From Ruminococcaceae bacterium UBA6857 (lineage in GTDB: Bacteria > Bacillota > Clostridia > Oscillospirales > Acutalibacteraceae), in the NCBI GenBank assembly GCA_002451715.1, contig DKDD01000108.1, forward strand, positions 10,147 to 15,472: DNA of 5,326 nucleotides. The letters run 5' to 3'. Under the pieces are notes generated by a model. The model was not told the DNA's origin, searched no databases, and saw nothing but the letters and a program-made list of their open reading frames with translations. Every line of letters begins with the position of its first letter. Position 1 is the first letter of the stretch. Shown here piece after piece: positions 1 through 5,326 of this stretch. A program made the position numbers and the translations under genes.

Positions 1-831
1 GCCGTCAATGTCTTTATACTCGCCGCCCATGACAATCGTAAGATAGGAATATCCGTCCTGCGACGAAACGGCCGCAATGCACTGCCCTGCCCCGTCGGTT
101 GAAGTCTGCTTCCCGCCGGTGATTGACGAGTGATAATAAAGGCTTATTGTTTGGTTGAGCATTTTGTTTGACGCGCTGTAGGTTCTTTCTTCGTTTTGTT
201 CCGTTGCGGGAAGAACAACTTCGCTTGCGGAAAACGCATCGCTGAACGTCGGATAGTTGAGCGCATACTTGATTATTTCGGCAACATCTTTTGCGGTTGT
301 GTACTGACCGTCTTCGTCAAAACCGTGGATATTTTTAAGCTTCGTATTCTTGCAGCCGATTTTATCGGCAAGAGTCTGCATTTCGGCAACAAAAGCATCC
401 GCAGAGCCCGAAATATCATAAGCAATAACCGACGCAACATCGTTTGCGCCATAGACGATCAAGGTATCGACAAGTTCTTTTTTTGTGTAGGTTTCGCCCG
501 CTTTGAGATCGGCAACGCGAACGCCGTAGCTGTATTCAACAAGCGAAAGCGATTTTTCGGTAACTTTCACCTGCTCTTCAAGGTTGCCCCATTTTTCCAT
601 TGCAACAACCGAAGCAAGGATTTTTACAAAAGCGGCAGCCGGAACTTTTTTTTCTTCGTTTTTGCTGAACATCACCGAACCGTCGTCAAGGCTTATCATA
701 TAGTATTCTTTTGAATCGAGCTTATTTATAACTTCGGTTTCGTTGTTGTAATTTGCGAAAACGGTTGCCGAAGGAACCACGGCAAGCATTATGACCGTTA
801 CCGCCAAAAAAAGCGCAAAAATCTTCTTCAC
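1..831 (-). CDS. Exported S11-family D-Ala-D-Ala carboxypeptidase homologue, probably catalytically inactive; C-terminus outside window
   Basis: Reverse-strand translation is open for 277 codons to the left edge, so the C-terminus is missing. Residues 1-26 form a signal peptide: KK, a hydrophobic core, then cleavage after TVFA. The rest follows the serine carboxypeptidase (PBP5/DacF) pattern: ISLDDGSVMFSKNEE, the region around VPAAAFVKIL, then HGFDEDGQYTTAKD and GGKQTSTDGAGQC. Active family members cross-link control by removing terminal D-Ala from peptidoglycan outside the membrane. Here SxxK reads A67-F-V-K70, SxN reads G128-A-N130, and KTG reads K241-Q-T243, so the acylating serine and the second-motif serine are absent. 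I infer a non-catalytic, perhaps peptidoglycan-binding, role. The start is GTG at 831, because AGGGTGAT (836-843) lies 4 bases before it; an in-frame ATG at 837 sits inside that ribosome site. The reading frame is intact, which argues against a decaying pseudogene. Family assignment is firm; function is not. Confidence 0.88.
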   Translation of the reverse strand, partial: MKKIFALFLAVTVIMLAVVPSATVFANYNNETEVINKLDSKEYYMISLDDGSVMFSKNEEKKVPAAAFVKILASVVAMEKWGNLEEQVKVTEKSLSLVEYSYGVRVADLKAGETYTKKELVDTLIVYGANDVASVIAYDISGSADAFVAEMQTLADKIGCKNTKLKNIHGFDEDGQYTTAKDVAEIIKYALNYPTFSDAFSASEVVLPATEQNEERTYSASNKMLNQTISLYYHSSITGGKQTSTDGAGQCIAAVSSQDGYSYLTIVMGGEYKDIDG

Positions 832-835
832 ATTC

Positions 836-843
836 ATCACCCT
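836..843 (-). promoter_or_regulatory. Ribosome binding site deciding a GTG start
   Basis: The reverse strand reads AGGGTGAT, four bases before GTG at 831. The identical octamer stands five bases before the ATG of the divergent gene at 1039. The alternative ATG at 837 overlaps this octamer and would have no usable spacing. The GTG start also gives a typical signal peptide beginning with two lysines. Confidence 0.65.
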
Positions 844-889
844 GTAAAATTTTTCATCGCGGCGTTTTGCCGACAATTTTTTCAAACGA

Positions 890-918
890 TTGCAATATTC
901 AAAAAAATATGATATATT
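890..918 (+). promoter_or_regulatory. Sigma-A promoter for the metallophosphoesterase gene
   Basis: TTGCAA (890-895) and TATATT (913-918) are separated by 17 bases, and TG at 910-911 gives an extended -10 (TGATATATT). Transcription should begin near 925, leaving a leader of about 115 bases that contains the hairpins described separately. The -10 overlaps the left arm of the inverted repeat at 916-960, which could allow repressor control. Confidence 0.7.
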
Positions 919-960
919 AATCGTATGTCTGACAGCCGCGTCAGATTATATTCGATTAAT
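916..960. repeat. Nested inverted repeat in the divergent control region
   Basis: Outer arms ATTAATCG (916-923) and CGATTAAT (953-960) are perfect 8-base inverted copies. Inside them TCTGAC (928-933) and GTCAGA (940-945) form a second perfect inverted repeat around the loop AGCCGC. The outer arm overlaps the -10 of the rightward promoter, and the inner arms cover the expected start site. It could be an operator for a dimeric regulator serving both divergent genes, or partly an RNA hairpin at the 5' end. The arms are read directly; the role is inference. Confidence 0.6.
920..948 (-). promoter_or_regulatory. Possible sigma-E-type promoter for the carboxypeptidase homologue (weak)
   Basis: On the reverse strand TAATCTG (948-942) is followed after 14 bases by CATACGAT (927-920). 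The -10 part matches the sigma-E consensus CATACAnT at seven of eight positions. The -35 part keeps only the start of the KMATATT consensus. The 14-base spacing equals that of the much better spoIVA promoter in this window. The leader would be about 80 bases. No clearly better vegetative promoter was seen for this gene, so it is listed as a candidate only. Confidence 0.3.
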
Positions 961-972
961 TATAACAATTTT

Positions 973-1000
973 TTCACCGAAAATAAACCTTTTTGGTGAA
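973..1000 (+). promoter_or_regulatory. Leader hairpin upstream of the metallophosphoesterase gene
   Basis: Positions 973-983 (TTCACCGAAAA) pair with 990-1000 (TTTTTGGTGAA), giving an 11-base-pair stem with one G-U pair and the 6-base loop TAAACC. It lies in the 5' leader about 26 bases before the ribosome site. No uninterrupted T run follows, so it is a poor intrinsic terminator. It may stabilise the message or affect translation. Confidence 0.5.
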
Positions 1001-1038
1001 TTAATTTTAAATTTCCAAAATTTTTAGGGTGATTAACA

Positions 1039-1731
1039 ATGATTTATGTTACCGGTGACATGCACGGTGTTCTTTCCCGCTTCGACGACCCGCGTCTTCG
1101 CGCGCTTAAAAAAGACGATGTTTTAATTGTCTGCGGTGATTTCGGCTTTCTTTGGGACGGTTCAAAAGACGAAATGAACACTCTCAAAAAACTTTCAAAG
1201 AAAAAATATACAATCTGCTTTATTGACGGAACACACGAAAACTTTGACATGCTTTCAAAACTCAAAGTCAAAAAGTGGCACGGCGGAAAAGTTCATCAAA
1301 TTGCGGGGAACATTCTTCACCTTATGCGCGGACAGGTTTTTGAGCTTGAGGGTAAAAAAATTTTTACAATGGGCGGAGGCGAAAGCCCGGACATTGAAAT
1401 CCGCTTTGAAATGAACACATGGTCCGAAATGGAAATTCCGACGCGCGACGAACTTGTTGAAGGCGTTGACAATCTTCAAAAATACGGCGGAAAGGTTGAC
1501 ATTATCATTACACACGAGCCTCCCGCAAGAATCAAGGAATTTCTCCTTCTTCAGCGCGAAAGCGTAACCGGCATTACCGCAATCAACACCTATCTTGAAG
1601 ATGTCGGAAAAAGCTGCGAGTTTGAACATTGGTACTTCGGCTCGCTTCACCTTGACAAGATGATTTCAAAAACTCACATTTCGCTTTTCAACAATATTTT
1701 CAACGCCGTCACGGGCGAAGAAGTGAAATAA
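1039..1731 (+). CDS. Calcineurin-like metallophosphoesterase with altered second metal site
   Basis: This 230-residue soluble protein carries the calcineurin-like phosphoesterase motifs in order: GDMHG (D7, H9), CGDFGF (D34), GTHEN (64-68), MGGGES (111-116), THEPP (H159) and FGSLH (200-204). These enzymes hydrolyse phosphomono- or diesters with two metal ions. The canonical GNH motif reads G64-T65-H66, and GHxH reads G201-S202-L203-H204. By comparison with Mre11-type enzymes, the lost Asn and first His both bind metal 2, while the metal 1 ligands D7, H9, D34 and H204 remain. Activity may therefore be single-metal, changed or lost. The length fits small single-domain members. AGGGTGAT at 1026-1033 supports the ATG start. 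It is transcribed alone, with its own promoter and terminator, divergently from the carboxypeptidase homologue. The substrate is unknown. Confidence 0.9.
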   Translation: MIYVTGDMHGVLSRFDDPRLRALKKDDVLIVCGDFGFLWDGSKDEMNTLKKLSKKKYTICFIDGTHENFDMLSKLKVKKWHGGKVHQIAGNILHLMRGQVFELEGKKIFTMGGGESPDIEIRFEMNTWSEMEIPTRDELVEGVDNLQKYGGKVDIIITHEPPARIKEFLLLQRESVTGITAINTYLEDVGKSCEFEHWYFGSLHLDKMISKTHISLFNNIFNAVTGEEVK

Positions 1732-1738
1732 AAATCCA

Positions 1739-1775
1739 TGCCGACTATTTCCAAAAAACAGTCGGCAACATTTTT
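1739..1775 (+). terminator. Rho-independent terminator after the metallophosphoesterase gene
   Basis: TGCCGACT (1739-1746) pairs perfectly with AGTCGGCA (1760-1767) across a 13-base A-rich loop. After ACA comes TTTTT at 1771-1775. It starts 8 bases after the stop codon and separates this gene from the GH3 gene. The short gap before the T run makes it slightly suboptimal. Confidence 0.7.
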
Positions 1776-1810
1776 ATAACAAAACATACAAAAATACTAT
1801 GTTTGTCGGT

Positions 1811-1838
1811 TTGCACACATTTTTACTTTTATTATACT
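1811..1838 (+). promoter_or_regulatory. Possible upstream second promoter for the GH3 gene
   Basis: TTGCAC (1811-1816) and TATACT (1833-1838) are separated by 16 bases, in AT-rich DNA between the preceding terminator and the strong promoter at 1870-1898. If used it would give a leader of about 110 bases that reads through the downstream promoter. It is weaker than the next promoter and may be chance in AT-rich sequence. Confidence 0.35.
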
Positions 1839-1869
1839 GAAATTTCGCCGCTTTTAAACCAACACACCG

Positions 1870-1898
1870 TTGACACTTGTTACACAATGTGATAAAAT
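1870..1898 (+). promoter_or_regulatory. Strong sigma-A promoter for the GH3-family gene
   Basis: A perfect -35 TTGACA (1870-1875) is followed after 17 bases by TAAAAT (1893-1898), with TG at 1890-1891 making an extended -10. The expected start is near 1905. Because the open frame extends upstream through this promoter, the protein must begin further downstream, at ATG 1957. Confidence 0.85.
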
Positions 1899-1907
1899 TA
1901 AGTATAT

Positions 1908-1930
1908 TTTGCCGCCTTATCTGCGGCAAA
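1908..1930 (+). promoter_or_regulatory. 5'-end hairpin in the GH3 leader RNA
   Basis: TTTGCCGC (1908-1915) pairs perfectly with GCGGCAAA (1923-1930) around a 7-base loop. With transcription starting near 1905 this stem would sit almost at the 5' end of the mRNA, where such stems often protect against decay. No T run follows and the gene starts 26 bases later, so it is not a terminator. Confidence 0.5.
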
Positions 1931-1956
1931 CAAATTTCAGAACGGAGGATTATAAA

Positions 1957-3678
1957 ATGCCTTTCTCAGATTTCGGAATCTTCCTCGGTGATGTTTCACT
2001 CGTCGAAGAAAACTACTTCACTAAAGACCCGATGAAAGCACAAAACACTGTTCTCAAAAAAATTCTTCGCAGAAACAAGAACTGCGAATACGGCAAAAAA
2101 TATAACTTTGCCGATATCAAATCTTTCAGAGAATATCAGGACAAAGTTCCCCTTTCAACCTATGCCGATTACGAGCCTTACGTTGACCGTATGCTCAAAA
2201 ACCGCGAAAACAACCTTATGTTCACAGGTTGGAACGTTCGCTACTGTTCTTCTTCCGGAAGTCTCGGAAAGCCGAAGATTCTTCCGAAATCGGTCAAAGA
2301 CCTTTGGACAATGCAATGCATTGGTTTTTCCGCTTCGGTTGCGACCGCCGCACACTGGATCAAAAAGCACCAGAACAAGCGTATGCCCGCTTCAATCGGC
2401 CCGCTTGCCCTTGTTCTCACCGGTCACAAACTTGAAGACGGCAAGCAGTGCAACGGCGCCGGTCAGATTCCGCTTACATATCTCAAAGCGATTACACCGT
2501 TTTTCTGCACCACTCCGCTCGACCTTCTTTATCCCGAACACGAAGAACTTCTTGACACCGCATATCTTCAGACTTTCTTCGCCGTAAAGAACGAAAAGGT
2601 CAGCTATCTCGGCTCAATGGTAATCACACTTCTCACAACGATGTTTGACTGCCTTGAAGAAAAATGGGAAATGATTTGCCACGACATTGAAACCGGCACG
2701 ATCGACCCGAGCGTAAAGATCACTCCCGAACTTCGCGCAAAATTCACAAGAAAGCTCAAGCCCGATCCCAAACGCGCCGCTTTCCTTAGAAAAGAATTTG
2801 AAAAAGGCTTTGACGATCCCATCGCCCCGCGCATTTGGCCGAATCTCACTTGGGCTTACGGCATGATCAACTCGACGCTTCATGCCTATGTTGACAAGCT
2901 CAAGAGATACATCGGCCCCGACATTCCGATTCACAACATGGGTTATGCCGCAGCCGAAGGCTTCTTTGCAATGGCTACCGAACTCAACGTTACAGACGGC
3001 GTTTTGCTTCCGAACTTTGTTCTTTTTGAGTTCCTTCCGATAAGCGAAGGCGACGAAGAATCGGACCACAACATGCGTCCGCTCCTCATCAACGAGCTTG
3101 AAGTCGGAAAAACATATGAACTCATCGTTTCAAACTTCTCCGGTCTTTACAGATACCGCATGGAGGACGTTGTTAAGGTTACCGGAATGTATAACAACAC
3201 TCCGCGCGTTGAGTTCCTTTACAGACTCGGACTCAGCATGAACCTTGCAAACGAAAAGACCACTTCGCAGATGGTTGACTGGGCGGCAGACGAAACCGCC
3301 AAAGAAATGGGCGACGAATTTGTCGGTCACAGCTTCAGCTATGACTATTCGACCAATCCACCGCGTTACTGCATGCTTGCAGAAACCACCCATGACGTAA
3401 GCGAAGAGGACAGACAAAAGTATATCGACATTCTTGACGAAAAGCTCAAAGGCGTTAACGAAAAGTATTTCAAATACAGACGCTGGGGTATGATCAACCG
3501 TCCGGAGATTCTCTTCCTCCAGCAGGGAACCTACAACGAATACAAGGAAATGCTTCGTCAAAAAGGCGTTGTTCTCAACCAGATCAAGCCTGTCACGGTC
3601 ATCAACACCGATGAAAGACGCGAATTCTTCTTCTCTCATGTTGCAACTCCCGGCGAACACAACATCGTTTCGAAATAA
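1957..3678 (+). CDS. GH3-family adenylate-forming protein (putative acyl acid-amido synthetase)
   Basis: The 573-residue product shows the GH3 family throughout. The N-terminal NCEYGKKYNF (42-51) and VPLSTYADYEPYVDR (64-78) precede the ATP-binding loop SSSGSLGKPK (98-107). YAAAEGFFA (330-338) corresponds to the second nucleotide motif. GLYRYRMEDVVKVTG (396-410) is the third, with D404 expected to hold the AMP ribose. Then come YNNTPRVEF and NEK (432-434), and a C-terminal domain with NQIKP (541-545). Plant GH3 enzymes adenylate a carboxylic acid such as a hormone and join it to an amino acid; bacterial members lack a settled substrate. The third motif usually reads RxGD and here reads RMED. 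Start at ATG 1957 rests on GGAGG (1944-1948) and on the promoter lying over any longer start. There is no signal peptide, so it is probably cytoplasmic. It is transcribed alone, convergent with spoIVA. Confidence 0.93.
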   Translation: MPFSDFGIFLGDVSLVEENYFTKDPMKAQNTVLKKILRRNKNCEYGKKYNFADIKSFREYQDKVPLSTYADYEPYVDRMLKNRENNLMFTGWNVRYCSSSGSLGKPKILPKSVKDLWTMQCIGFSASVATAAHWIKKHQNKRMPASIGPLALVLTGHKLEDGKQCNGAGQIPLTYLKAITPFFCTTPLDLLYPEHEELLDTAYLQTFFAVKNEKVSYLGSMVITLLTTMFDCLEEKWEMICHDIETGTIDPSVKITPELRAKFTRKLKPDPKRAAFLRKEFEKGFDDPIAPRIWPNLTWAYGMINSTLHAYVDKLKRYIGPDIPIHNMGYAAAEGFFAMATELNVTDGVLLPNFVLFEFLPISEGDEESDHNMRPLLINELEVGKTYELIVSNFSGLYRYRMEDVVKVTGMYNNTPRVEFLYRLGLSMNLANEKTTSQMVDWAADETAKEMGDEFVGHSFSYDYSTNPPRYCMLAETTHDVSEEDRQKYIDILDEKLKGVNEKYFKYRRWGMINRPEILFLQQGTYNEYKEMLRQKGVVLNQIKPVTVINTDERREFFFSHVATPGEHNIVSK

Positions 3679-3690
3679 TCAACAAAAATA

Positions 3691-3734
3691 AAAGCTGCCG
3701 CATTTAGCTAAAAAGCTAAGTGCGACAGTTTTTT
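3691..3734. terminator. Shared bidirectional terminator between the GH3 gene and spoIVA
   Basis: Positions 3695-3709 pair with 3714-3728 in a 15-position stem with one mismatch (3698/3725), one G-U pair and the tetraloop AAAA. The plus strand continues with six T (3729-3734). The minus strand continues with CTTTTATTTTTG, so both converging genes can end here. The stop codon of spoIVA (3738-3736) lies just beside the T run. Confidence 0.9.
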
Positions 3735-3735
3735 G

Positions 3736-5214
3736 TTACAGTATAATGCAAATCAAGCCGCTGCATCCCTCGTTGATAACACGTTCGAGCGTTTCCTGAA
3801 TCTTCATTCTTGCGTCGGTCGGCATTTTATAAAGCTTGTTGTGCAAACCTTCGTTAACAAGGCTGTTGAGCGATTTTCCGAAAATATTCGACTCCCAAAT
3901 TTTTGAGGGGTCTTCTTCAAATTCCTTAAGCAAATACATTATAAGTTCTTCCGACTGACTTTCGGTTCCGACTATCGGAGCGACTTCGGTTGAAATGTCG
4001 CAGCGCATCATGTGAATCGACGGCGCTTCCGCTTTAAGCCGCACGCCGTACCGTCCGCCCTGCTTCATGATTTCCGGGTCCTCAAGCGTGAGTTCTTCCA
4101 TTGTCGGCATGACTATTCCGTAACCCGTATTTCTGCAATCTTCAATCGCGCCTTTGAAATGCTCGTATTCCTTTTTAATTTTCGAAAGCTCGATAATGTC
4201 GCTCATGAGACCCTGCTCGTCTTTGATTTCAAGCCCGGTTTTTTCGGTCAGTATTTTATAGAACAGTTCGGGTTTCACCGTTACGCAAACCTTTACACTG
4301 CCTGTTGATAAATCAATGCTTTCAATGCGGCTGCCGGTGATATCATCCGCGGACGAAACGCACGACGAAAAACTTTCGGCGTCCTTAACTTTTTTCATCG
4401 TTTTTGCCGCTTCAAAAACCGAAGAGTAGATTTCACTTCTGAGCCAATGCCCTTTTTCAAGGCGTGATATCCACGGCGCAAAGTCAATTTTCATTTCTGT
4501 CAGCGGAAATTCATAAAGCAACGAGCGAAGTATTTCTGTGATTTCCTTTTCGTTCAAATCAATACAATTGACAGGAATTACGCTGACGGAATATTTCTCT
4601 TCAAGCTCATGTGCAAGCTTTTGTGCGCCGGAACTTTTTGGGTCAACACAGTTGAGAAGAACAACAAACGGCTTTTTAATCTCTTTGAGTTCGTTTATGA
4701 CCCGTTCTTCCGCCTGGGCATATTCTTCGCGGGGGATTTCTCCGATTGAGCCGTCTGTTGTTACAACAAGACCGATTGTCGAATGTTCGTCAATAACCTT
4801 TTTTGTTCCGATTTCGGCAGCCATATTAAAAGGAATCTCTTCTTCGAACCACGGTGTTTTAACCATTCGCGGCTGTTCGTTTTCAATATATCCGAGCGAA
4901 CTCGGAACTATGTAACCCACGCAGTCGATAAGCCGAACGTTGAAACGCGCTTTTTCCTCAAGCGTAAGTTCAACGGCATCTTCGGGAATAAACTTCGGTT
5001 CGGTTGTCATAATTGTTCGACCCGACGAAGATTGCGGAAGCTCGTCTGTTGCGCGGTCGCGCTTCGCCTGTTCGTTGATATTCGGCAAAACAAGAACATC
5101 CATAAAGCGTTTTATGAACGATGATTTTCCGGTTCTTACAGGGCCGACAACGCCGATGTATATATCACCCTGTGTTCGGGACGAGATTGAAGAATAAATA
5201 TCAGTGCTTGTCAT
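3736..5214 (-). CDS. spoIVA: Stage IV sporulation protein A, spore coat basement-layer ATPase
   Basis: The 492 residues, the same length as the Bacillus subtilis protein, match SpoIVA along the whole chain. SpoIVA hydrolyses ATP to polymerise on the mother-cell face of the outer forespore membrane, where SpoVM anchors it, forming the base for coat assembly and cortex formation. Visible elements are the Walker A loop GPVRTGKSS (24-32, K30), TIMTTEPKF (67-75), the Walker B LIDCVGY (95-101, D97), EHSTIG, VVTTDGSIG, and the C-terminal region ending NEGCSGLICIIL. K30 and D97 fall at the same numbers as in B. subtilis. The start is ATG 5214, because GGAGG (5226-5222) lies 7 bases upstream; an in-frame ATG at 5220 directly abuts that site. 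A sigma-E promoter lies about 37 bases before the start, as expected for a mother-cell gene. It is bounded by terminators on both sides and is probably monocistronic. Confidence 0.98.
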   Translation of the reverse strand: MTSTDIYSSISSRTQGDIYIGVVGPVRTGKSSFIKRFMDVLVLPNINEQAKRDRATDELPQSSSGRTIMTTEPKFIPEDAVELTLEEKARFNVRLIDCVGYIVPSSLGYIENEQPRMVKTPWFEEEIPFNMAAEIGTKKVIDEHSTIGLVVTTDGSIGEIPREEYAQAEERVINELKEIKKPFVVLLNCVDPKSSGAQKLAHELEEKYSVSVIPVNCIDLNEKEITEILRSLLYEFPLTEMKIDFAPWISRLEKGHWLRSEIYSSVFEAAKTMKKVKDAESFSSCVSSADDITGSRIESIDLSTGSVKVCVTVKPELFYKILTEKTGLEIKDEQGLMSDIIELSKIKKEYEHFKGAIEDCRNTGYGIVMPTMEELTLEDPEIMKQGGRYGVRLKAEAPSIHMMRCDISTEVAPIVGTESQSEELIMYLLKEFEEDPSKIWESNIFGKSLNSLVNEGLHNKLYKMPTDARMKIQETLERVINEGCSGLICIIL

Positions 5215-5221
5215 AAACATT

Positions 5222-5226
5222 CCTCC
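5222..5226 (-). promoter_or_regulatory. Ribosome binding site of spoIVA
   Basis: The reverse strand reads GGAGG, 7 bases before ATG 5214 and only one base before the in-frame ATG 5220. The spacing therefore selects the inner ATG, which also aligns the protein with B. subtilis SpoIVA residue for residue at the N-terminus. Confidence 0.85.
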
Positions 5227-5252
5227 GAGCTTTACTTTTGCATTTGTTAATT

Positions 5253-5279
5253 TGTATGAAAGCTGCGTCCGGATTATTA
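5253..5279 (-). promoter_or_regulatory. Sigma-E-dependent promoter of spoIVA
   Basis: On the reverse strand TAATAAT (5279-5273) and CATACA (5258-5253) are separated by 14 bases. This fits the sigma-E consensus KMATATT - about 14 - CATACAnT with six of seven matches in the -35 and a perfect CATACA core. No vegetative TTGACA/TATAAT pair is seen in this stretch. The start should fall near 5246, giving a leader of about 30 bases. It fits the known mother-cell expression of spoIVA. Confidence 0.75.
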
Positions 5280-5296
5280 CAATTCACCCAAACAAC

Positions 5297-5322
5297 AAAA
5301 AAGCCGCCTTTCGGCGGCTTTT
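5297..5322 (-). terminator. Rho-independent terminator of the gene upstream of spoIVA
   Basis: GCCGCC (5303-5308) and GGCGGC (5313-5318) form a six-pair GC stem, extended by A-T pairs. On the minus strand the loop is a GAAA tetraloop and six T follow (5302-5297); the plus strand has only four T. The minus orientation is therefore better, suggesting that a leftward gene ends just beyond the right edge. It could act in both directions. Confidence 0.8.
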
Positions 5323-5326
5323 CTCA

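Noticed and set aside
196..714. A 172-codon open frame on the plus strand.
   Set aside because: It is antisense to the carboxypeptidase homologue, is rich in Phe/Arg/Asn/Lys without any domain, and has no ribosome site. The opposite strand encodes a recognisable family.
860..872. Small inverted repeat CGGC-GTTTT-GCCG in the leader of the carboxypeptidase homologue.
   Set aside because: Only four base pairs with no T run; too short to support a regulatory or terminator call.
945..964. TATAAT hexamers on the minus strand at 950-945 and 964-959 as vegetative promoters for the leftward gene.
   Set aside because: Neither has a recognisable -35 at 16-18 bases upstream, so they look like chance matches in AT-rich DNA.
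1870..1956. N-terminal extension of the GH3 protein from a TTG at 1870 (29 extra residues).
   Set aside because: The proposed start is the -35 box of a near-consensus promoter and the extension covers a leader hairpin. GGAGG at 1944-1948 points to ATG 1957, where GH3-like sequence begins soon after.
3130..3660. A 176-codon open frame on the minus strand inside the GH3 gene (and similar ones at 2614-3069 and 1255-1650).
   Set aside because: They mirror well-identified coding sequence on the other strand, have no family resemblance or ribosome site, and arise from the codon bias of the real genes.
4012..5197. Several plus-strand open frames of 85-125 codons across spoIVA.
   Set aside because: All are antisense to an unmistakable spoIVA and show no motifs or ribosome sites.
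5215..5220. Start of SpoIVA at the upstream ATG 5220.
   Set aside because: It lies one base from GGAGG, too close for initiation. ATG 5214 has 7-base spacing and gives a 492-residue protein with K30 and D97 at the B. subtilis positions.

Overview
The window looks like chromosome of an endospore-forming member of the Firmicutes, probably a gut-type clostridium. The evidence is a full-length spoIVA, Shine-Dalgarno sites of the AGGGTGAT and GGAGG types, moderate GC with AT-rich intergenic DNA, and many rho-independent terminators. The exact genus is not readable from this piece. No RNA genes, insertion sequences, CRISPR arrays or attachment sites were seen, and nothing suggests recent transfer.

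Layout, left to right. (1) Positions 1-831, minus strand: the N-terminal 277 residues of an exported homologue of D-alanyl-D-alanine carboxypeptidases (family S11). It runs off the left edge, and all three active-site motifs are changed, so it is probably a pseudoenzyme. (2) Positions 832-1038: a divergent control region with a good vegetative promoter for the rightward gene, a nested inverted repeat over its -10 and start site, a second hairpin in the leader, and a weak sigma-E-like promoter for the leftward gene. (3) Positions 1039-1731, plus strand: a 230-residue calcineurin-type metallophosphoesterase in which two residues that normally bind the second metal are replaced. A terminator follows. 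(4) Positions 1957-3678, plus strand: a GH3-family adenylate-forming protein (possible acyl acid-amido synthetase) transcribed alone from a near-consensus promoter, with a hairpin at the predicted 5' end of its mRNA. (5) Positions 3736-5214, minus strand: spoIVA, the ATPase that builds the basement layer of the spore coat, with a sigma-E promoter. It converges with the GH3 gene on one shared bidirectional terminator. (6) Positions 5297-5322: a terminator that probably closes an upstream leftward gene lying beyond the window.

The genes look like separate transcription units rather than one pathway. The only well-supported process is sporulation, through spoIVA. The most unusual content is two divergently transcribed neighbours, a pseudo-carboxypeptidase and a metal-site-altered phosphoesterase, which share one structured control region, and a GH3 protein of unknown substrate.
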